DNA of 64,000 bases from Maea johnstoni (Eukaryota; Annelida; Polychaeta; Spionida; Magelonidae), in contig OZ012698.1 of assembly GCA_963942565.1 (NCBI GenBank), forward strand, positions 28,605,916-28,669,915, in the 5' to 3' direction. The notes under the pieces were generated by a model. The model had not been told where the DNA came from and made no database searches. It saw only the letters and a list, made by a program, of their open reading frames with translations. Below, piece after piece: positions 1-10,382 of the stretch. How positions within the stretch are numbered: position 1 is the stretch's first letter; each line of letters begins with the position of its first letter. Both the position numbers and the translations under genes were made by a program.

Positions 1-304
1 CAGAAGTTAATTCAAAATGCTTCAAGTGCAATTATCAGAGACTGCTCTCAAAATCATAATGCAGAAAAGTGCATTTCAGCATGCTATTCAGACATGTTCC
101 TTGGCTTTAAAACGTCAGACCTCAAACCTTTTTTTTTCCTTTCACCCAGCTGCTTAGTGAAGTCGTTATGCCATATACTAGTAATAGTGTAATATGGACA
201 TCTTAAAAAAGAGTGCTATGGCCTTCAAGCTGACTTGCCAATGTAAATTCAGAGGGTACAACGATTACACAGTGCCAGAGGAATTTGGAATTTCGTGTTT
301 GGTC
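1..304. other. Intergenic, nothing recognised
   Basis: AT-rich sequence with no credible reading frame, RNA gene or repeat that I can match elsewhere in the window. Confidence 0.5.
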
Positions 305-480
305 TTTTTTTCTGGCATATTGCAGCAAAGTCGTGACTAGGCAGTTGTAAGTGGTGGAGGAAACCTGATCGCGGAGTACCTGGTGTCAATCACCGCCTAA
401 CCCCAATTCACTGGCAACTTTCCCACATGCCCTGGCCGGGATTCACACCTCATTAGTGGTGGGAAATGATTGCACAAATA
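305..480 (-). repeat. tRNA-derived SINE, partial, reverse copy
   Basis: Reverse complement of the SINE seen whole at 13544-13835. It shares the tail (poly-A-side block reading CATATTGC/TTCTGGC), the GTGGAGGAAACC block and the CAACTTTC(C)CACATG block just inside the tRNA-like part. The tRNA-related head is degraded at the B box. The match was made by eye against the other copies in this window. Confidence 0.65.
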
Positions 481-497
481 CTGGCAGTCATACTAGT

Positions 498-708
498 TTA
501 ACCCTTCCAATGCTAAGGTTAATTTCATCCAAAGCATGAGGATGCAAAGATTTTTGAAAAACATCTAAACCCTGTCATGTTGGTATTCATTAGAAAGCTC
601 TCATCGAGTACTCTCAGATGAGTACCCATATGCCAGGGTTTGTCATTTTACAGGTTTTTTGCATCATTTTGTATTGCCCAAATTAGCCACCAGCAGCATA
701 AGGGTTAA
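498..708 (-). mobile_element. MITE-A copy, piggyBac-like, complete
   Basis: About 210 bp bounded by TTAA on both sides, with ends CCCTTCCAATGCT and AGCAGCATAAGGG. The ends form short inverted termini of the CCCTT type. TTAA target sites with CCC-starting termini are the hallmark of the piggyBac superfamily; the assignment of this non-coding family is inference. The same unit recurs at 10383, 12363, 13009, 16653, 22010, 53425 and 55160. No coding capacity. Confidence 0.8.
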
Positions 709-841
709 GTGTGGTGATAAAAATAATATGAGCTATAGTGTGCTACATTATCTAGTTTCCTAGATTTTGAAGTCCCAAATTGTAGGTCAGCCTTCAAGTT
801 AGCATGTTTAGATCTTCGTCTAAGGCAATAAGTCCTTGGCA

Positions 842-870
842 TTAACCCTTATGATGATCATAAGGGTTAA
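842..870. mobile_element. 29-bp TTAA-flanked palindrome, minimal MITE-A
   Basis: A nearly perfect palindrome: TTAACCCTTATGATG, then the reverse complement of TTAACCCTTATGAT. Both halves are the left terminus of MITE-A (TTAACCCTTATG). It looks like two left ends fused with the whole interior lost, still flanked by TTAA. Confidence 0.6.
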
Positions 871-1048
871 AGTTGGGTTAAAGGAGATCAACAAGACAGA
901 AGATGCCAGGAGAGTACATTTATGACGAAAACATATGTACGCCAATACTGCCTTACCTGACACTCCAACTCTTTGATTTGATGACTGTGTGCCTTGAACA
1001 GTTATTAAAGTGATGGGTATCATTGCAAGCTAGATAAAAGGCACATCG

Positions 1049-1917
1049 AAAAACACACCTCATGGTAGCATAATCATAGGACAAGGAGTATCTCCAGGTT
1101 CCTGAGTGTTGTCAGGTAATTGATAATATCATAGCAAACCGTCCTTAGTCAACCCGTATTCTATTTCATTTCAATATTTACAACTTTTCACTCAAATGAC
1201 ATAATCTCATTACTTACGCAATTGATTGTCACTACAGGTTCACAGATACCTTAGGGATGTCATTGACTATGCCCAATAAAAAGTAATTTTTTGATTCTTT
1301 ACTGCTAAAGATTTTTACGAGCCATAACATTTGGAAATTTTAGTGAAATATCGTGTGTGTGGAACCAGAGAAATACATCCCCTACTACTCTCAGGTGGAA
1401 CCTAGTGTGTGGTTTAGCATGGACATGTTTCGTTGATCCATAGAGATGGCTACTACTCCCAGGTTGATCCCACGTGGGCTAGGAACAAATGACAGTTGTA
1501 CAGAGACACTCCTCAGTGGTCGCGCGTCACAGTCAAAACAATGCCTAGTGTCCCGCATGGTATAAATAGTTGAAACGCTTTCTGTCTGTGCGAACCTAAT
1601 GCACTTGGGGTCAAGATTTCTCACTAAAAGTTTCAATGTTATGGCCTGTAAAAATATTCAGGAGCAAAAAATCAAAATATTACTTCTTATTGGGCATAAT
1701 CAACGATATCCCTAAAGTAACTCTGAACCTGCAGTAACCATCACCTGCGTAGGTAATGAAATTATGTCATTTGAAAAAAAAGTTGTTAATTTTGAAATAA
1801 AACAGAATATGGATTGAATAATGACCGTTGGCGGTGATATTCTATACCTGATAACACCCAGGAACCTGGAGATACACCTAGTTATAGGATTTATGCTGCT
1901 TTGATGAGTGTTTTGGG
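1049..1917. mobile_element. Foldback element with ~290-bp arms
   Basis: The sequence at about 1049-1345 returns as its reverse complement at about 1628-1917. Paired landmarks are GTAGCATAAT with ATTATGCT-type sequence at the outer ends, TCTCCAGGTTCCTG with CAGGAACCTGGAGA, and ATTGGGC/GCCCAAT near the inner ends. The ~280-bp centre is unrelated to the arms and carries no long reading frame. Arms of this length without coding sequence fit a foldback or large non-autonomous inverted-repeat element. Family unknown. Confidence 0.7.
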
Positions 1918-2504
1918 ACGGGGCTTTTCATCACCATAAGACAACACTTTTGAAAGTGTGAATTCATTTTCAATCAAATTCATGCTTGAAATTGAATGAT
2001 GGCAACATATATAAGTTCTTGGAGATATCAATTTATATATTCATAAACTGAGCAAGGAAAACTGATATTTAAAAAATTAATTTGGCACTTCTATTATATT
2101 AAAGTGTTGACATAATCTACTACAGTCAGCTATTTAATTTATGCATTGTTCACTCAAGACTTACAAACTTTCATTTGCAACACGAAGTGCTGCCATCTCG
2201 TGGTAGAGATCAAAATTAAAATTCGCATGCCGACTTAGATACATCAAAATGTTTCTACAGCGGAAAAATAAAAATGGAAATATCAACCAATCATTGCTGC
2301 GGTCTCCTCTCTGATTGTTGTGATATTAATCATTCGCTTTCCACTTTCCAAATCCTGAATGAATCTTCGAAATTCTTACTGACCCATAATTTTGATTAAT
2401 TCCATTTGTCTTCTGTGGTATCATATGATTTTGCTGAAATGTAATGATAATTATGGTAAAACAATAAAAACGATGATGATGACAATAACCACAAAAACAA
2501 CAAC

Positions 2505-2514
2505 AACAAAAATA

Positions 2515-2583
<69 letters not shown>

Positions 2584-2600
2584 TAGTAATAATAACAATG
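2505..2600. repeat. (AAT)n microsatellite
   Basis: About 28 AAT triplets with minor interruptions. The equivalent position in duplication copy 2 (38628-38690) also has AAT/ATG-rich repeats, so the seed predates the duplication. The long Leu and Ile reading frames here are repeat artefacts. Confidence 0.95.
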
Positions 2601-3024
2601 CCCACCTATTGTGCCATCTATTTACAAGCCACAGGAACTAACACCTAGACATCAATGTGTAAGTAAATGATAATGATGATGATAATGATATTAGTAATAA
2701 TAATAACTATAATGACTGATTGACTCGCAATTATCGGGTATAAATGAGCGCATTAATAATTGCTACATGCATTTGAAAGCCAACAGTAAAATCTTGAAGT
2801 TGATCCTTTTCATGGAGAGCAACCAGTCTACAATATGAAAATAGAAATTAGAGATGCTTCATTTAATTAGATAATGTAATTCAGTCAATGAGTTGACTAA
2901 CATGACCGTAAAGGAAGGGTATAGTTTTTCACTACACCAGGTATGGACGAGTGTATATAGGATATAGCTATATTTAGTTCGTTATTGGTGAAAGTTGGAT
3001 TTTAAGATATTTGGAAAAGGCATC

Positions 3025-3243
3025 GATATTACCTAAGACTAGGATGTCGGAATGGTTCACATCATAAAGTTTATAGTCAGTTACCATTTAAACCCGGTCT
3101 TGTTGGTATTAATTGGATAGCCCTCAATGAGTACCGTCAGATGAATACCCGTGATGAATACCCATACTTCATATGTCAGCAATTTTTTCAGTTTTTTTTT
3201 TGCATAATTTTGTATTGGTCAAATTAGCCATCGCCAGCATATG
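3025..3243 (-). mobile_element. MITE-A copy, old and degenerate
   Basis: Recognisable MITE-A landmarks in reverse order (TTGTTGGTATT, ATGAGTACC, TTGCATAATTTTGTATTGG, AAATTAGCCA) but with the termini eroded and no clear TTAA sites. Confidence 0.6.
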
Positions 3244-3502
3244 ATGAAGAGAACGTCGACACTCGTAATTCTGGATAGCTGATTACACCACTAGTGCTTA
3301 AATACTGCACCCATTTACATCTGAAGTGCACGCATGATCTGACAACTTTGAAAATATCACATAAAATACACAAAAACATACTTTGAAGAGGGAATTTAAA
3401 ACCCAACAGGAACTACACCTTTTAGGCAAATATCGAGTCTTTAAAAACGCATTGTTTTCAACATGTTGTCATATGCGCCAGAGCACTGCAGATGGGTTCT
3501 AG

Positions 3503-4076
3503 GACAATATTCCCCGGACAATATCCCCCCGAATAATATCCCCGCGGACAATATCCCCCAGGACAAAGTCCCCCCGGACAATACCCCCCCCCCCCCCCCC
3601 CCCCCGTTCCAATATCCCCCCGGACAAAATACCCCCGAACAATATCCCCCCGTGTAAAATATTTTTTGTACTAATAATTTATATAAAGTTATAAGTGTTA
3701 CTATTCGTTTTACTTTTGATTTAAGATATAGAAACGGTAATCAACTTAATACTGAATATATTCCGGGGGTCCGGGGGGATATTGGAACGGGGTGGGGGGA
3801 TTTTGTCCGGGGGGATATTGGAACGGGGTGGGGGGATTTTGTCCGGGGGGATATTGGAACGGGGTGGGGGGATTTTGTCCGGGGGGATATTGGAACGGGG
3901 TGGGGGGATTTTGTCCGGGGGGATATCGGAACGGGGTGGGGGTATTTTGCCGGGGGGATATCGGAACGGGGTGGGGGTATTTTGTCCGGGGGGATATCGG
4001 AACGGGGTGGGGGGATTTTGTCCGGGGGGATATTGGAACGGGGTGGGGGGGGATTTTGTCCGGGGGGATATTGCCC
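3503..4076. mobile_element. G/C-run foldback minisatellite
   Basis: The left part (3503-3655) holds C-rich units of 16-18 bp around GGACAATATCCCCCC. The right part (3765-4076) holds the complementary G-rich strand as eight 35-36-bp units (ATATTGGAACGGGG, then TGGGGGGATTTTGTCC), phased from 3781 at 36-bp steps. The two arms are mutually inverted around a 100-bp AT-rich centre. The architecture resembles foldback elements whose arms are iterated short repeats. The proline- and glycine-rich frames over it are artefacts of the repeat. Confidence 0.75.
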
Positions 4077-4654
4077 TGATACCCTGCAGATGTACAGCGC
4101 ATTGGCATTGAAATCAAAGACGAGGTCTACGTAAGTGGGGGCATATCCTTCAAAACTTGAGAAAAGAAAGGTTAATAGCATCCTTAATTGACAAAAGTGT
4201 TCAGAGCCCCTATGCCTGCCCCTGAGAGAGAATATAAAACGGCCAAATTAGGGGAGAAAAGTCCCCTGCGTGTGGCATGGTCACGTGTAAGAGGAAATGG
4301 TGACCAATTAGAGGGACTACTACCATTTCAGTGTGTATCATTTGATGAAAATTGAATACTTTATTGCACGAATGAATTTGAAAAAACTGTTTTAGAGAAA
4401 TAAAAAAGTATCTACGTAATCACCTGCTAAAGTGACATCGTACAGAACTTCAAGGCACAAATCGAACATTGCCATTCATTAGAACAGTTCCATTGAATAT
4501 CAAGAATACTTGCATCTGCTCGTTAACTTATTGTGGCACGTAAATATTAAACGGAAATTAATTCTCCTTTAAAGGTAAATGAAGTCCCCTGAGAGAAATA
4601 AATCGAATTTACTATTATGGAAATACAATTTCCTTTAATGGAAAGTCGTGCGTA

Positions 4655-4757
4655 CTCAGCGAGGGCTATCCAATGAGTAGGAACATGACCGGTTTCCAAA
4701 AATCTTTGCATTCTTGAGCGTAGGACGAGAGTAGCCTTAGTATTGAAAGGGTTAATA
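4655..4757 (+). mobile_element. MITE-A 3' fragment
   Basis: Only the right half of MITE-A is present: GCTATCCAATGAGTA, AAAATCTTTGCATT, AGTAGCCTTAGTATTG and the terminal AAAGGGTTAA. It interrupts the segmental duplication relative to copy 2. Confidence 0.7.
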
Positions 4758-5426
4758 GTGCTCCAAGAATGTTCTGATGAGCTCTCAGGGTGGATTTAGG
4801 GGTTAATTTGTGAATTTAAAGGGTAATTTTGAGAATTTTGAGATATTTTTCCTCCTCATTAGATCAATTGTAAATGTCTAGACCACCACCGGGAAGAGTG
4901 AGAGACCCATCTAGTACAGAAGCTCCCATAGGCTTTCACGCAAGCAGGAAATGTTTTGGCCCTTTTCTCCATATCGAATTTCACTAAAACATGGTCGCTT
5001 CAAACATGCATTTCGGTAACACCATAACGCTAGGCTCTAATCTTAAAACATTAAACACGTTAGTGTTGGTAGAATGAGCCCATCTCAAGTAACAATACCA
5101 CCAACATATATCCTCACATCGCCAAACTTTCGGGTATCAAATGTCAACGGATTTGCCTGGAATTTGACATAGTTATAGCTAAGAGTATTTCGGAGGGATG
5201 CAACAATTTTACAATATTAGACTTCGTTCAAAAATTATGGCACTTTAGATTTTTAAAAAATGTTCTTTTTTCTATCTTCAAAAAATCGGACAGAAATTAT
5301 TATAAAAAATAAAACTTGAACGGATTAAAAATTAGAACGACTGTGATACGCTTCCTCCTTACTGATCCTTACCCCAACAGTGGTAAAATGTAAAGGTCTC
5401 CGATTTATGATTGTATGTAGGACCCG

Positions 5427-5925
5427 GGGGGGGGGGGGGGGGGGGGGGGCACTCATGCAGGTACAGAGGGGCCGCACCCGCGTTACGTATTTCGCGGAAG
5501 AAGGTGTCCTTTTTAAGACCTCCGCATGTCCGCGATTTTATAACAGACGGGTACTTTTTTGTTCCCAGGTACGATGTATGGGGGTGAATATCCCGTTACA
5601 GTCCACGAAATATACGCGGCTCTGACGCCCGGTGACTCCCAAAGTGACTGGGCTTCCGAGTTTGCTGCCGCTACTTGCTGCCGCTGCACAGGCAGAGGAT
5701 AATAAAATCTAAAGTTAAAATACGTGTTCCCGTTCATCCAATGTCAGTGTTTTGACAAAAGAAGGGGTGTATATTTACTGGAAAAAGTCAGCGTTTTTAT
5801 CAAAATAAGGGTGCTTTTTGGCCAGAAATCAGTGCTTTAGGGGTATTTTTAAATTTTGATAACGAGCTAATGCGCCCCCCTGAATACCTAAGTGCCCCCC
5901 CCCACCCCCCCCCCCCCCCCCGGGA
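5427..5925 (+). mobile_element. MITE-C copy with GGGGGCACT ends
   Basis: About 500 bp bordered by a G run then GGGGGCACTC and, at the other end, AAGTGCCCCC followed by a C run. These are inverted termini. A second, partly rearranged copy lies at about 29484-30005 inside the foldback element. Shared landmarks are GCGTTACGTATTTCGC, AAGACCTCCGCATGTC and CGTGTTCCCGTTCATCC. No transposase; family unknown. It is absent from duplication copy 2, so it entered copy 1 after the duplication. Confidence 0.75.
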
Positions 5926-6868
5926 TGTAGGAGCTTCGTTCATAACTGTATAAGTTACTTTAACAATCAGAAAGGTGCATTTTCTAACTGGGACAAATGT
6001 TTACCTGCATAGGCTGTCATAGTTAGAGCAAGCCAAATTTATATGTATAATCTATCTATATAATTGGAATAGAATCGGTACCAGAGCTGTTGATCGAGGT
6101 AGGCGAAAATCCGAGTAGAACACGTCTGCCTGTGTAATAATATCTTCGTCTAAATGAAAGCGCGCGTGACACTAAATAGCTATATATGCTCGTCCTATAA
6201 TAGAAATAAGACGAAAACCACTTATTTCCTCAATAAAAGAAGTATCGTTTATAGTGAATTGCTTTCTGACAGTTACAGAACCCCATTTTCCAAAAAAAAA
6301 ATGCTGACTTTCCATAAACATACCCAAAAAATACAGATACACAAAAAAATGTTTCTCTCATGACAAATGTGGCTATTTTTAAAAAATGGGATGTCTTCTT
6401 TTTCTCGAGCATTTTTTAGCTTGCTTGTTGTGAACTTTTCTTCCACAATAATTAGTCCTTCAACGCTCATACTGTGGTGCATGGTTAATACCATGCCCTC
6501 TGGCAAAGATACTCCCTGCTTCAAAATGGTTCCCTGATTAAAATTTCATGCTTGAAAAAGTCCCCGCCATTTTCCATCAGTGCCCTTATAAACTACACTT
6601 CTGAGATAATCCTTTATAACTACCCTCATGCACACATGTCCACCACAGACCACAGGCATCTGCAACACATGTCCATAAAACGACAATGAAACGAAGATAA
6701 AACAAGTCACATATATAAAACACATATTTGCGGTTACAGATTACTGTGCACACACTGGAAAATAAAAGTAAAACGAATAAAAAGCGTGTTTTGTTTGGTT
6801 TTCCAATCTCATCATTAGCATTCTTCATAACTAGTATGTATAAGGGATACTGAGGACCAGATAAGAAT
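5926..6868. other. AT-rich stretch, no gene recognised
   Basis: Nothing convincing on either strand. It is present in duplication copy 1 but has no counterpart between 40790 and 40830 of copy 2, so it is either extra sequence gained with MITE-C or sequence lost from copy 2. Confidence 0.5.
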
Positions 6869-7260
6869 ACCATACAAAACGTGCTTTTTATTTAATTTTT
6901 ATTTTTTTCCAGACTGGCAGACATTTATATTCCAAGCGCCCGTGAAAAACAAAACCAAGTGGAATGTGGTGACCATTGATCAAGTTAAACTATCATTTAT
7001 CCAATTCCACCCATTGTTGGCGCTCCTTTACTTAAAGCGAAAAATAAATTTAAAAAAGAATAGTTTCCGACTCTGGAGCAAATCTTAGTTCATCTTTGTT
7101 TTGGACCAAGTCCCATGTTAAATTGGAAAGTGAAACCTTTTAATTCTGTTATTCATGTTAAACGGTATATGTGTGGTACCATTGAACATACATATTTTCC
7201 GAGAATATATTTAGTATAAAAGTAAAGCTTGAAAAATGTTTTAAGTCTAGAAAAATTCAG

Positions 7261-7460
7261 NNNNNNNNNNNNNNNNNNNNNNNNNNNNNNNNNNNNNNNN
7301 NNNNNNNNNNNNNNNNNNNNNNNNNNNNNNNNNNNNNNNNNNNNNNNNNNNNNNNNNNNNNNNNNNNNNNNNNNNNNNNNNNNNNNNNNNNNNNNNNNNN
7401 NNNNNNNNNNNNNNNNNNNNNNNNNNNNNNNNNNNNNNNNNNNNNNNNNNNNNNNNNNNN
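7261..7460. other. Assembly gap, 200 N
   Basis: Exactly 200 unknown bases. The left edge coincides with the point where duplication copy 1 would run on into sequence equivalent to about 41230, some 250 bp before the cullin-4 start codon. The right edge is MITE-B sequence. Confidence 1.
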
Positions 7461-7622
7461 CTTTGGAATTGAGATTGATTTTACAAAATATTTGGAGGGG
7501 AGTTGTGGGTAATGTTCTGAGTAACATTTCTCCAGCAAATATTTTCTGAACTCTGCTTTTGGCTGCAAGATGTCATCAAAGTTGTCAGGCTGTTTCTGGC
7601 TGCTGTGAGCATTAATTGGTTA
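7461..7622 (+). mobile_element. MITE-B 3' part
   Basis: Carries the MITE-B core (ACAAAATATTTGGAGGGG, then ACATTTCTCCAGCAAATATT) and the right end GAGCATTAATTGGTTAA. The left end is hidden in the N run. In the better-kept copies the core halves are complementary (AAAATATTTGAAGGAGA / TCTCCTTCAAATATTTT), so the element has an internal hairpin as well as TTAACCCATT / AATGGGTTAA termini. Confidence 0.7.
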
Positions 7623-7809
7623 ACCCATTCATGCCTTTGATGCGCCAAAACTTACTGATTATTATGCTGATTTCATTTTGACTAGAAATTTTTTGGGTAA
7701 ATGTTTGAAGTAGAAACATTGATCAGAAACCTAACTTACAAATCCCATTCCAATATTTTGCAAAGTTGATCTTTATTTCTAAGTGATTTTTCAGGTCTGA
7801 ATGGGTTAA
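7620..7809 (+). mobile_element. MITE-B variant, complete ends
   Basis: 190 bp from TTAACCCATTCATGCC to GAATGGGTTAA, sharing the first TTAA with the preceding copy. TTAA-flanked CCC-type inverted termini again fit a piggyBac-like non-autonomous family. The interior is diverged from the typical MITE-B. Confidence 0.7.
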
Positions 7810-7894
7810 TGAGTTCCTCTGCAAAGTTGCACCTGAATGGTATGGTACTTTCAAAAAATGACTTGAGAATGAAGGGTAACTTCAGGAAATTCAT

Positions 7895-8060
7895 GCTTGA
7901 ATTTCCTCTAGAAATTATCGTCTGGAGACTCTGGACCTAACTTTGGAGTTAAGAATGATTTTACAAAATATTTGAAGTACAGTTTTTGGTGATGTTCTGA
8001 ATAACATTCCTCCTACAAATATTTTCCTAACTTTATTATTGGCACTGTGAGAGATTTTAT
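7895..8060 (+). mobile_element. MITE-B fragment
   Basis: Core sequences TTTACAAAATATTTGAAG and TACAAATATTTTCCTAAC are recognisable; both ends are lost. Confidence 0.55.
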
Positions 8061-8119
8061 GAAATAAAAAAAGTTTTGTTTAAAATATGAGACATTAATT
8101 TAAGAAGGTGAATCTCTTT

Positions 8120-8189
8120 GTTGCTCTCACTCACTCACTCTCACCTACTTACTCTTTCATTCTCTCTCTCCCTTCCCACCCTCATCTTC

Positions 8190-8250
<61 letters not shown>

Positions 8251-8251
8251 T

Positions 8252-8310
<59 letters not shown>

Positions 8311-8318
8311 TCCTCTCT

Positions 8319-8352
<34 letters not shown>
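8120..8352. repeat. (CT)n microsatellite
   Basis: About 190 bp of almost pure CT dinucleotide with a few CCT and TTT interruptions, preceded by a looser CTCA-rich lead-in. The Ser-Leu and Arg-Glu reading frames across it are artefacts. Confidence 0.97.
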
Positions 8353-8355
<3 letters not shown>

Positions 8356-8584
8356 GTGTATGGTAGTATATGATGCTGCCATCTGGTGCTGCAGATGAAG
8401 ACTACTTTCTCCATATGTCACATGTAGATGATAATAGGTTGATGTGCAGTGTTCATGTCTGATTAAGCAGTCTTATGGTATCAATATACACAAACACTAA
8501 CATCATGGTGTCTGAAAGCTGGAAGTATTATCATAAATGAAGGGTATCAGCTTATTTGGGTTTTTTACTCACATTTACAGTATT

Positions 8585-8722
8585 CATTATATATACAGTA
8601 GTGTATAATGTAGTAGTATTTCTGTATATAAGGTTTGGATATAGTAGAAGTGTATATATGTATAATGTTGTTATAGTATTTCTGTATATAAGGTTTGGAT
8701 ATAGTAGAAGAGTATGTATGGC
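8585..8722. repeat. 60-bp tandem duplication
   Basis: Two near-identical 60-bp units; TAGTATTTCTGTATATAAGG begins at 8614 and again at 8674. Confidence 0.85.
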
Positions 8723-8739
8723 AATGTAACTATTTGGTT

Positions 8740-9245
8740 ATCATAAAGTTATCCTAACCAATCAGTAGAACAATTTGGTTAATTATAATTACCAGAGTCT
8801 GCGCGGGCGTTCAGGTCATACTATTTCCATTTTTATCTTAGCCTGGTATTTCACATTCCTAGTTTAGTTTGTGGGCTGGTAGAATTGAATATAGGGTTAT
8901 TAAATTTCATGTCATACAAGTACTGTTTTTATGAGAGCTAGGTTTTTTTCAATATTCCTAGTTTATTTGTGGGACTTGTAAAATTGAATATGGGGTTGTA
9001 AATTACAGGGCATACTCATCCTAATTGGCCAGTACTTGTATTTGGTTTTTCATAGAGCCTAATATTTAAGTAGCCCATCTAAATTGTTTTTAAGGCTAGT
9101 ATAATTTAGTGTAGGGCTAAATTCTAGGTATTACTAGTTAGTCCTACCAGGTCAGTAGAGCTAGTTGGTCATTCAATTAGCTTTGTATTTAAGATACCAA
9201 CTTTAGTATATTGGGGGCTAGTAAAAATATATTACGGGCAAGTAC
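8740..9245. repeat. Diverged ~110-bp tandem array
   Basis: About four weakly similar units sharing motifs such as CTAGTTTA-TTTGTGGG, TAGAATTGAATATAGGG and GTCATAC / GGCATAC. It looks like an old array that has drifted; the copy number is approximate. Confidence 0.5.
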
Positions 9246-9369
9246 TACTTAATACATGTAGCAAATTCTTGTTTTTTGCCAATAAAGTTAGCCCTATGAC
9301 TGATAGCTTGGAGCAGTAAATGCAAGTTGTGTCTAATAAGTCTGTAGATGAAATGTTTATTACCTTGAT

Positions 9370-10062
9370 CCCATATCTCACCTGCCGGTGGCGACACCTA
9401 GTGGCCGTGGCTGGCGTAAGTGGGTTATTTAGGCCATGTTGGCTGCAAGGCTGGCAGATCCCATATGTCACCTGCCGGTGGCGACACCTAGTGGCCGTGG
9501 CTGGCGTAAGTGGGTTATTTAGGCCATGTTGGCTGCAAGGCTGGCAGAATCCCATATCTCACCTGCCGGTGGCGACACCTAGTGGCCGTGGCTGGCGTAA
9601 GTGGGGTTATTTAGGCCATTTTGGCTGCAAGGCTGGCAGATCCCATATCTCACCTGCCGGGTGGGGCGCCACCTAGTGGCTCGTGGCTGCGTAAGTGGGT
9701 TATTTAGGCCATATTGGCTGCAGGCTGGCAGGTGTGCATCTCCGTTCCATATCTCACCTGCCGGTGGCGACACCTAGTGGCCGTGGCTGGCGTAAGTGGG
9801 TTATTTAGGCCATGTTGGCTGCAAGGCTGGCAGGTCCTGTATCTCACCTGCTAGTGGCGACACCTAGTGGCCGTGGCTGGCGTAAGTGGGTTTATTTAGG
9901 CCATGTTGGCTGCAAGGCTGGCAAGTGTGCATCTCCATTCCATATCTCACCTACTGGTGGCGACACCTAGTGGCCGTGGCTGGCATAAGTAGGTTATTTA
10001 GGCCATGTTGGCTGCAAGGCTGGCAGGTGTGCATCTCCATTCCATAACTCACCTGCCCGCTC
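9370..10062. repeat. ~95-bp minisatellite, seven copies
   Basis: Seven full units and a partial eighth of about 90-103 bp. Each begins near CCATATCTCACCTGCCGGTG and contains GCGACACCTAGTGG, GCGTAAGTGGGTTATTTAGG and TTGGCTGCAAGGCTGGCA. The first three units are nearly identical; later ones vary in spacing. The tryptophan-rich open frame across it follows from the unit and is not evidence for a protein. Confidence 0.95.
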
Positions 10063-10382
10063 GTATATTCAGGGGAATTTATGTTTATGATCATAAATCA
10101 CGGCGCTGTGACAATTACGCTGACAAGTTATTGCCCTGAAAGCATGTGCCTTCGCCATCCGTCTTCCACACACACTTTTCTTCTGTGTGTCTGTGTGTCT
10201 GTGTGTACGTGCGTTTGGTGCGGTCGACCTGTGCTGGGTCAAAAGACACCTCCAACACAATGACGCCCGCTTCTGCCCGTTTTTACGATAAACGACAGCG
10301 CCTCATGGGAACGACGAATCAATCATTACTCGGGGCAAGAACCTGATGTGCACTTAATTTCCCTTCACGGGAGCTGCTACTT
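10063..10382. other. Unique intergenic sequence
   Basis: Includes a short GT-rich run (10180-10210). No gene, RNA or repeat recognised. Confidence 0.4.

Larger units (their letters stand above)
1960..7260. repeat. Segmental duplication, copy 1
   Basis: Collinear, diverged match to 28470-28700 followed by 38535-41240. Anchors by eye: 2020-2235 with 28490-28695 (GAAGTGCTGCCATCT block); 2240-2300 with 38540-38600 (CAGCGGAAAA block); 2725-2770 with 38805-38860 (TGATTGACTCGCAAT); 4085-4650 with 39155-39730; 4745-5345 with 40145-40790; 6870-7260 with 40830-41230. Copy 2 abuts the first cullin-4 exon. Copy 1 stops at the N run. The copies look roughly 75-85% alike where alignable, so the event is not recent. 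Confidence 0.8.

Noticed and set aside
2326-2605. Poly-leucine / poly-isoleucine protein
   Set aside because: Reading frames across an (AAT)n microsatellite.
3741-4181. Proline-rich and glycine-rich open frames over 100 codons
   Set aside because: They follow directly from a 36-bp minisatellite whose unit length is a multiple of three; no start context or domain, and all frames are open equally.
8108-8421. Ser-Leu or Arg-Glu repeat proteins
   Set aside because: Reading frames across a (CT)n microsatellite.
9232-9676. Tryptophan-rich repeat protein on either strand
   Set aside because: Artefact of the ~95-bp minisatellite; the frame is lost where unit length changes.
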